A DNA stretch of 11,002 bases, taken from Avoscillospira sp045652125. GTDB lineage: Bacteria; Bacillota; Clostridia; Oscillospirales; Oscillospiraceae. Numbering within the stretch: the stretch's first letter is position 1; every line of letters starts with the position of its first letter. The notes below the pieces were generated by a model, which saw nothing but the letters and a program-made list of their open reading frames with translations, was not told the DNA's origin and did no database searches. Positions 6,819 to 11,002 of this stretch are shown piece by piece. The translations under genes were made by a program, and so were the position numbers. The stretch spans positions 1 through 11,002 of the forward strand of contig JAZRTT010000004.1 of assembly GCA_045652125.1 (NCBI GenBank). The letters are read 5' to 3'.

Positions 6819-8360
6819 TTATATCTTTATCCATGCATAGGAGAGCGGTTTTAATACAATATACTCATCAAAGATCTCCACATGATTAGACGCCAGGACT
6901 TCTCCTGTTTTCATATCAAAACGATACTCTCTTTCAGACGGATTTACCGCACAAACAAGGGTGGCGTCTGCTGTCGTTCTCTGATACACAAGCGGATAGT
7001 GATCCGATACTACCTTAAAATCATTGCCGCACGCAAAAAGGTCTGCATATTCTCTCTTTACTGCAACAAGTTTTCGCACCTCGTTGAGAAGAGAAGCTTC
7101 GTCCTTTTGCTGTGCTTCCACGTTGATCTGCCTGTAACTGTCATGCACCGGCAGATAGAGCTCTGCATCGCCATCGCTAAAGCCTGCGTTTTTTTCCGCA
7201 GACCATTGCATCGGTGTCCGGGCACCGGTCCTGCAGTAGCCGCCGTCTTTAGTGTTAATATTCGAATATTGCATACCGATCTCATCCCCATAATAGATGA
7301 GCGGCACGCCCGGCAGTGCAAGAATGAACGCAAAGGCGGTCTTTAATTCTTCCGGTGTACGGCCAAGAGCCAGTCGCGGCAGATCATGATTGCCGGTTAC
7401 CACAGAAAGGTAACCCTTTTCCTTCACAGCTTCCAGATTCATCAGGAAGTATTCAAAGAAGGTTTCCGCTTCGCCTTTTCCTTCTTTTCTAAAAAAGCTG
7501 TCACCCTCGCCTGAAAACACATTTGTGCCCGGCTCCCTGCGGAACAGATAGTTATATCCTTCGTTGAAGCAATGGGTCAGGAAATCAATGTCAAAGTCTC
7601 CGTTTGGAACGGCATACATCGGCTGCCCCCATTCGGACACAAAAATGGCTTCCGGATATTTTTCACGAACCCTTCCGAAAATTTTTCTCCAGACTTCGCA
7701 CGAACGTTTTCCTTCCACATCATCTTTGACGATCGTTCCGGCCAGATCCACACGAAATCCGTCAACCCCCATAGCAAGATAAAACTCAATGATGCGGATA
7801 ACCTCTTCATGCACCTTTTGGCAGCTTGCATCTGTATAGTGATTCTGCCAAGGCTGCGTTTTTTCGGCAAATCCGAAGTTTAGTGCCGGCTGGAAACAGA
7901 AGAAGTTGATCAAATAATTGCCATTTCTGTCACTATTGCCGCTGATATGCTTGTACGGACAAGGACCAAACACATCATCGTTCCAGATATAATAATCAGA
8001 ATATTCATTTTTTTCCGGCTTTGCAGATTCTAAAAACCATTTATGCTGATCCGAAGTATGTCCTACGACCAGATCCAAGAGCACCTTCATTTCCAGATCA
8101 TGTGCCGTTTGGATAAGCTCTTTCAGATCCTCCATGGTTCCGAATTTATCATCGATGGTATAGTAATCCTCTATATCATAACCACCGTCTCGGAAAGGGG
8201 ACTGATAGATCGGATTGATCCAGACAATATCGGCAAATTGTTTGATGTAAGAAAGCTTCTGGGTAATTCCTTTTAAATCTCCCACACCGTCTGCGTTGCT
8301 GTCATAGAAAGAAGTCGGATATACATTATAGATGATGGAATTTTTAATATTTAGATTCAC
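6819..8360 (-). CDS. GH13 alpha-glucosidase-type glycoside hydrolase, cytoplasmic
   Basis: This 513-residue enzyme hydrolyses alpha-glucosidic bonds, probably in short malto- or isomalto-oligosaccharides after uptake, since no signal peptide is present. It is a (beta/alpha)8 barrel of the alpha-amylase family. Visible are the calcium-loop-like DSNADGVGDLKG (20-31), region I LLDLVVGHTSDQH (94-106), region V QPALN (157-161), region II GFRVDLAG with nucleophile Asp205, region III FVSEWG with acid/base Glu243, region IV VTGNHD with Asp326, then the C-terminal beta domain. Region I has Gly100 where many relatives have Asn. I chose the GTG at 8360: it has GGGGGG 6 to 7 bases upstream, gives the family's usual N-terminus (NIKNSIIYNVYPTSF), and lies downstream of a good promoter. 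The longer ORF from 8531 would start upstream of that promoter and adds a non-family hydrophobic stretch. It is monocistronic. Exact specificity (alpha-1,4 versus alpha-1,6) is not settled by the sequence. Confidence 0.92.
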   Translation of the reverse strand: MNLNIKNSIIYNVYPTSFYDSNADGVGDLKGITQKLSYIKQFADIVWINPIYQSPFRDGGYDIEDYYTIDDKFGTMEDLKELIQTAHDLEMKVLLDLVVGHTSDQHKWFLESAKPEKNEYSDYYIWNDDVFGPCPYKHISGNSDRNGNYLINFFCFQPALNFGFAEKTQPWQNHYTDASCQKVHEEVIRIIEFYLAMGVDGFRVDLAGTIVKDDVEGKRSCEVWRKIFGRVREKYPEAIFVSEWGQPMYAVPNGDFDIDFLTHCFNEGYNYLFRREPGTNVFSGEGDSFFRKEGKGEAETFFEYFLMNLEAVKEKGYLSVVTGNHDLPRLALGRTPEELKTAFAFILALPGVPLIYYGDEIGMQYSNINTKDGGYCRTGARTPMQWSAEKNAGFSDGDAELYLPVHDSYRQINVEAQQKDEASLLNEVRKLVAVKREYADLFACGNDFKVVSDHYPLVYQRTTADATLVCAVNPSEREYRFDMKTGEVLASNHVEIFDEYIVLKPLSYAWIKI

Positions 8361-8425
8361 GATCTGCCCCCCAAATTTATGTTCAAATTTCTCCAATAAA
8401 ACTACTTGGCGTTTGCGCGAAAGAA

Positions 8426-8438
8426 ATGCTCTGAGCAT
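8426..8438. promoter_or_regulatory. Perfect palindrome at the GH13 transcription start
   Basis: ATGCTC-T-GAGCAT, 6-base arms with one central base. It lies 7 bases downstream of the GH13 -10 box, so it covers the expected start point, a common place for a repressor operator. No adjacent regulator gene is visible. Confidence 0.4.
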
Positions 8439-8445
8439 GAAATAC

Positions 8446-8473
8446 ATTATACAGTTTATGATTGAAAAAGCAA
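8446..8473 (-). promoter_or_regulatory. Promoter of the GH13 gene
   Basis: Reading leftward: TTGCTT (-35, 8468-8473), a 16-base spacer, perfect TATAAT (-10, 8446-8451). The start point would fall near 8438, giving a leader of about 80 bases before the GTG at 8360. This position supports the short GH13 start. Confidence 0.7.
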
Positions 8474-8547
8474 TAGGCGAGAGAAAAAAGAGCCAAGGGA
8501 GCGCTCGTGAGGTATTCCATTTTTCTATCATTTTTGTTATGCTGTAT

Positions 8548-8563
8548 TTGGAAAAAGATCCAA
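8548..8563. promoter_or_regulatory. Inverted repeat just upstream of the GNAT gene
   Basis: TTGGA-N6-TCCAA lies 23 bases before the GNAT start, inside a wider pair TTTTGTT (8532-8538) and AACAAAA (8562-8568). It could be an operator or a small leader hairpin. The GNAT promoter itself is not clear: TATGCT at 8538-8543 is the best -10 candidate, with no good -35. Confidence 0.3.
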
Positions 8564-8586
8564 CAAAACAGAGCCAAGGAAAACAT

Positions 8587-9087
8587 ATGATTTTAAGATT
8601 AGCCCATAAAGAAGAAGCTGAAATATGCTATCAATTTATACAGGACGCACGCAGCTATCATAAAAGCCTCGGATTTGAACAATGGCATCCCGAATACCCG
8701 TCTTTGCAAACGATCATAAACGATATTGACCATGGCATCGGATTTGTTTTGGCAGATGATTCGGATTGTCCCTTGGGATATTGCGCGATTGTGATGGGAC
8801 AGGAGCCTGCTTATCGCGTGATCGATGGTGCATGGAAAACAAATCGCCCCTATGCAGTCGTTCACCGCATGGCATTTGGCTCAAACGCCCGCGGGAAAGG
8901 GTTGTCGCATACCGCCATTGAATTAATAAAATCGTTTTGTGACCAAAATCAAATAACTGCCATTCGAGTCGATACACAGGAAGAGAACATGCCCATGCGG
9001 CATATTCTTCAACGCGAAGGATTTGTTTATTGCGGCTTGGTCACCTTTGATGGTGGACCCAAGCTTGCGTATGAACTAAATTGGTAA
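8587..9087 (+). CDS. GNAT-family N-acetyltransferase
   Basis: This 166-residue single-domain protein transfers an acetyl group from acetyl-CoA to an amine; the acceptor is not identifiable. The GNAT fold is seen in the N-terminal strand and helix (MILRLAHKEEAEICYQFIQDA), then motif A at about 93-115, with the pyrophosphate-binding ARGKGLSHTA (101-110, R/QxxGxG/A) after the strand VHRMAF. Motif B follows at about 133-150 (ENMPMRHILQREGFVYCG), where the Asn and the helix to GF are typical. The start at 8587 has AAGGAAAA upstream. The frame stays open to 8332, but the added N-terminus has no family match and crosses the GH13 promoter. It is divergent from the GH13 gene and is followed by azlC after its own promoter, so it is probably monocistronic. 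I see no clear terminator after it. Confidence 0.9.
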   Translation: MILRLAHKEEAEICYQFIQDARSYHKSLGFEQWHPEYPSLQTIINDIDHGIGFVLADDSDCPLGYCAIVMGQEPAYRVIDGAWKTNRPYAVVHRMAFGSNARGKGLSHTAIELIKSFCDQNQITAIRVDTQEENMPMRHILQREGFVYCGLVTFDGGPKLAYELNW

Positions 9088-9109
9088 CTTGCGGCGTTTC
9101 ATCCAATGA

Positions 9110-9138
9110 TTGACATTCTTCCTATTCCGCAATAAAAT
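9110..9138 (+). promoter_or_regulatory. Near-consensus sigma-A promoter of azlCD
   Basis: TTGACA (9110-9115, perfect), exactly 17 bases, TAAAAT (9133-9138, 5 of 6). The expected start near 9145 gives a leader of about 35 bases before azlC. It is the strongest-looking promoter in the window and shows no obvious overlapping operator. Confidence 0.85.
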
Positions 9139-9181
9139 AATAGGCAAACTTATTTTTAACGGCATAGGTGCGTGATTCATT

Positions 9182-9874
9182 ATGAAAAGAGCCGCTGTGC
9201 GTTCGGCTTTTCGCGATACGCTTCCGGTGATGGCCGGATACTTGTTTCTTGGCTTCGGCTTTGGCATTTTGTTGCTTCAAAGTGGATATGGGGTCTGGTG
9301 GGCGTTCTTTATGAGCCTTCTTATTTATGCCGGCTCTATGCAGTATTTAACGGTGAGCTTGCTTACCGCAAACGCCGGCTTGCTTACGGTTGCGCTCACC
9401 ACCGTTCTTGTCAACGCCCGGCATCTGTTTTATGGCATCTCCATGGTGGATGGTTATAAAGGGGCAGGAAAGAAAAAGCCGTATATGATCTTCGCCCTGA
9501 CGGACGAAACCTATTCTCTGGTTTCCCACAATCAAGTGCCCGAGGGCATCAGCAGACATGGCTACTACCTCCTTGTTTCTGTGCTCAATCACAGCTATTG
9601 GGTCACGGGAACCGTCCTTGGCAGCCTTACCGGCACATTTCTTCCCATCAATTATGCAGGAATTGAATTTGCGCTGACGGCCTTGTTTGTGACGATTTTT
9701 GTAGACCAATGGCTCAGCACCAAGAAGCATCTGCCTGCTTTGATCGGCCTGGGTGCCACGCTGCTTTGCCTGCTGCTGTTTGGCAGGGATATTTTTCTCA
9801 TCCCAGCTATGACCATGATCGCGGTGTCCTTGTGGGCGATGGGGAAAAAAGGAGGAGAAACGGACCATGGGTGA
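9182..9874 (+). CDS. azlC: AzlC, large subunit of a branched-chain amino acid exporter
   Basis: This 230-residue integral membrane protein with several hydrophobic helices acts together with AzlD to export branched-chain amino acids; in Bacillus subtilis the pair gives resistance to 4-azaleucine. Family features are the start RSAFRDTLPVMAGYLFLGFGFGILL (residues 7-31), YAGSMQYLTVSLL (49-61) and the conserved LVNARHLFYGISM block (75-87), followed by the ALTDETYSL motif (105-113). The start at 9182 gives the family's usual N-terminus, but only a weak AGGTG precedes it, about 11 bases away. The gene ends inside azlD (8-base overlap), so the two are translationally coupled. The cargo could be another hydrophobic amino acid. 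Confidence 0.94.
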   Translation: MKRAAVRSAFRDTLPVMAGYLFLGFGFGILLLQSGYGVWWAFFMSLLIYAGSMQYLTVSLLTANAGLLTVALTTVLVNARHLFYGISMVDGYKGAGKKKPYMIFALTDETYSLVSHNQVPEGISRHGYYLLVSVLNHSYWVTGTVLGSLTGTFLPINYAGIEFALTALFVTIFVDQWLSTKKHLPALIGLGATLLCLLLFGRDIFLIPAMTMIAVSLWAMGKKGGETDHG

Positions 9875-10193
9875 TCTGTATGCGGCGGCGACCATTGCTG
9901 TGGTGGCACTGGTGACAGCCGGCCTTCGGTTTCTTCCTTTTTTGATTTTCAGAGAAAACAAGACCACACCCCCAATGATCTCTTACATGGGAAAAGTGCT
10001 TCCCTGTGCCATTATGGGCATGCTGGTCATCTATTGCCTCAAAGACATTTCCTTTACATCCGGTTCCTTCGGCATTCCGGAGCTGATTGCCTGCGGTGTG
10101 GTGGTTTTGCTTCACATTTGGAAGCGAAACACCCTAATGAGCATTGGCCTTGGGACCCTATGCTATATGCTGCTGGTTCAGCTGGTGTTCTAG
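9867..10193 (+). CDS. azlD: AzlD, small subunit of a branched-chain amino acid exporter
   Basis: This 108-residue membrane protein has about four helices, the usual AzlD size, and is the partner of AzlC. Family signs are the N-terminal LYAAATIAVVALVTAGLRFLPFL with the conserved T-x-x-LRFLPF segment, then PPMISYMGKVLPCAIMGMLVIYCLKD in the middle. The ATG at 9867 overlaps the azlC stop by 8 bases, with AGGAGG inside the azlC end about 11 bases upstream (9850-9855). It ends in TAG. The C-terminal helix (about 88-108) is hydrophobic to the end, as in the family. Confidence 0.93.
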   Translation: MGDLYAAATIAVVALVTAGLRFLPFLIFRENKTTPPMISYMGKVLPCAIMGMLVIYCLKDISFTSGSFGIPELIACGVVVLLHIWKRNTLMSIGLGTLCYMLLVQLVF

Positions 10194-10233
10194 GCTCTCA
10201 CACCGCGCCTTCACGCTGCGAGCATGATGCCGC

Positions 10234-10267
10234 TTACAGGTGTTTGTGATTGGGGACAAAGCTGTAA
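10234..10267. repeat. Interrupted hairpin after azlD, no T tract
   Basis: TTACAG (10234-10239) pairs with CTGTAA (10262-10267), and further in TTTGT (10243-10247) pairs with ACAAA (10256-10260), with a small asymmetric bulge. It may slow or end the azlCD transcript or be an RNA structure, but the missing T run argues against a simple terminator. The rest of the gap 10194-10296 shows nothing else I recognise. Confidence 0.3.
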
Positions 10268-10296
10268 ACGGCTTGCTATGAAATCATGTATCCATG

Positions 10297-10305
10297 TGCT
10301 ATAAT
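10297..10305 (+). promoter_or_regulatory. Extended -10 promoter of the EamA gene
   Basis: TGCTATAAT: a perfect TATAAT (10300-10305) with the upstream TG of an extended -10 element. The -35 region is poor (TTGCTA lies 21 bases away, too far), as is usual for extended -10 promoters. The start codon is 24 bases downstream, so the leader is very short. Confidence 0.7.
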
Positions 10306-10329
10306 GAAAGAAAAAAGCGAGGGAAAAAT

Positions 10330-10743
10330 ATGTGGGCAGTTTTTGCAGTTCTATCTGCTGTATTCGCAGCGTTGACCTCCATCCTGGCAAAGATCGGCAT
10401 TGTTGGCGTTCCTTCCAATCTCGCTACTGGAATAAGGACGATTGTCGTTGTTGCCATGTCCTGGGGCATGGTCTTTTTAACGAATGAGCAGGGCGGCATC
10501 CTTGAAATTTCGAAGAAAAGCTGGATGTTTCTGATTTTGTCGGGTTTGGCAACAGGTGCCTCCTGGTTGTGCTATTACAAAGCGCTGCAAATAGGAGAAG
10601 TGTCAAAAGTAGTGCCGATCGACAAAATGAGTGTCGTGTTTACTCTGATTCTTGCATTTGTTTTTCTCCACGAGCAGTTTACATGGAAATCTGCAATCGG
10701 TTCTGTTTTGATCACACTTGGAACGCTGATCATGGTCGTGTAA
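10330..10743 (+). CDS. Half-size EamA (DMT superfamily) permease
   Basis: This 137-residue protein has five predicted helices (about residues 2-24, 35-53, 66-88, 94-113 and 119-137) and a single EamA repeat, where full-length EamA/RhaT-type transporters have two. Family signs are the start WAVFAVLSAVFAALTSILAK, the block KVVPIDKMSVVFTLILAFVFLHE (about 91-113) with its Pro-Ile-Asp-Lys, and the closing GSVLITLGTLIMV. Proteins of this length are known in Firmicutes and are expected to work as dimers. The start at 10330 has GAGGG upstream. The frame is open from 10294, but that would put the start in the promoter. Substrate unknown; small metabolites are usual for the superfamily. Confidence 0.9.
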   Translation: MWAVFAVLSAVFAALTSILAKIGIVGVPSNLATGIRTIVVVAMSWGMVFLTNEQGGILEISKKSWMFLILSGLATGASWLCYYKALQIGEVSKVVPIDKMSVVFTLILAFVFLHEQFTWKSAIGSVLITLGTLIMVV

Positions 10744-10759
10744 CCTCGGTTCTGTATGA

Positions 10760-10791
10760 AAACGCCCTCACCGTAATCGGTGAGGGCGTTT
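10760..10791. terminator. Bidirectional terminator between the EamA gene and spoIVB
   Basis: A perfect 14-base stem (10760-10773 with 10778-10791, core ACGCCCTCACCG) around the 4-base loop TAAT. The stem is flanked by A residues on the left and T residues on the right, so it can work in both directions. It sits 16 bases after the EamA stop and a few bases after the spoIVB stop. Confidence 0.9.
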
Positions 10792-10794
10792 CTG

Positions 10795-11002
10795 TTATTC
10801 TGCCGCGTCCAGCATATTTTCGATGAAAATGCCGTAACCTCTGGTTGGGTCATTCACAAGAACGTGAGTTACGGCGCCCACAAGTCGCCCATTTTGAATC
10901 ACAGGCGAACCCGACATGCCCTGCACGATTCCGCCGGTTTGCTGCAAAAGCTGTGGATCTGTGACCTGCAGGAGCATGTTTTTGCCCTTGTCTCCACCGT
11001 TG
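10795..11002 (-). CDS. spoIVB: SpoIVB sporulation serine protease, C-terminal part, runs off the right edge
   Basis: The 68 visible C-terminal residues match the end of SpoIVB, the S55-family protease that is secreted from the forespore into the space around it and triggers pro-sigma-K processing during endospore formation. Key segments are KNMLLQVTDPQLLQQTGG, then GIVQGMSGSPVIQNGRLVGA with the active-site Ser of GMSGSP, and VTHVLVNDPTRGYGIFIENML. The Asp in VTDP, 15 residues before that Ser, has the spacing expected of a second triad residue in this family. The N-terminal membrane anchor, PDZ domain and catalytic His lie outside the window. This gene is the best single clue that the host is a spore-former. 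In many relatives recN and spo0A lie nearby, which could be checked beyond the edge. Confidence 0.95.
   Translation of the reverse strand, partial: NGGDKGKNMLLQVTDPQLLQQTGGIVQGMSGSPVIQNGRLVGAVTHVLVNDPTRGYGIFIENMLDAAE

Noticed and set aside
8405..8425. Possible LacI-type operator TTTGCGCGAAA near the GH13 promoter
   Set aside because: The two halves do not form a proper CG-centred palindrome and the match to the catabolite element is poor. The neighbouring ATGCTCTGAGCAT is the better candidate.
8332..8586. N-terminal extension of the GNAT gene to 8332
   Set aside because: It crosses the GH13 promoter and start codon on the other strand and adds sequence not found in the family.
9076..9267. 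Minus-strand open frame between the GNAT gene and azlC
   Set aside because: It overlaps the azlC start and its near-consensus promoter and has no recognisable motif or ribosome site.
1..11002. CRISPR array, tRNA genes, insertion sequence ends or phage attachment sites
   Set aside because: No regularly spaced repeats, cloverleaf sequences, transposase or integrase motifs or flanking duplications were seen.

Overview
The window looks like a chromosomal segment of an endospore-forming Clostridia (low- to mid-GC Firmicutes) genome. The evidence is the C-terminal part of the sporulation protease SpoIVB at the right edge, strong AGGAGG-type ribosome binding sites, sigma-A-like promoters, and Firmicutes-type gene sets (MarR plus a heterodimeric ABC exporter, azlCD, a half-size EamA permease). 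I see no tRNA, rRNA, insertion sequence, integrase, phage gene or CRISPR array.

Layout, left to right. (1) 1-204, minus: N-terminal part of a short-chain dehydrogenase/reductase, preceded by a long GC-rich leader (205-427) and a promoter carrying a perfect palindrome. (2) 615-2624, plus: two tandem membrane acyltransferase (acyltransferase-3) genes sharing a promoter whose spacer holds a cre/LacI-type operator-like sequence. Both genes are broken, the first by one extra T in a T run and the second by an in-frame TAG. They end at a strong hairpin terminator at 2641-2668. (3) 6662 down to 2670, minus: a compact three-gene operon of a MarR-type regulator and two ABC exporter half-transporters. 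Sequence motifs show that the pair is an asymmetric heterodimer with one degenerate ATP site, so this is probably a regulated drug or toxic-compound efflux module. (4) 8360 down to 6819, minus: a cytoplasmic GH13 alpha-glucosidase-type enzyme with its own promoter, a palindrome at its start site and a classical terminator. (5) 8587-9087, plus: a GNAT acetyltransferase divergent from the GH13 gene. (6) 9182-10193, plus: azlC and azlD, a branched-chain amino acid exporter pair driven by a near-consensus promoter. (7) 10330-10743, plus: a five-helix EamA permease. It faces spoIVB (minus, from 10795) across a shared bidirectional terminator.

Most of the window is ordinary, well-kept accessory metabolism and transport. 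The parts worth a second look are the doubly disrupted acyltransferase pair with its operator-like promoter, the unusual leader of the dehydrogenase gene, and the small palindromes sitting on promoters, which suggest local regulation. I found no convincing new multi-gene system.
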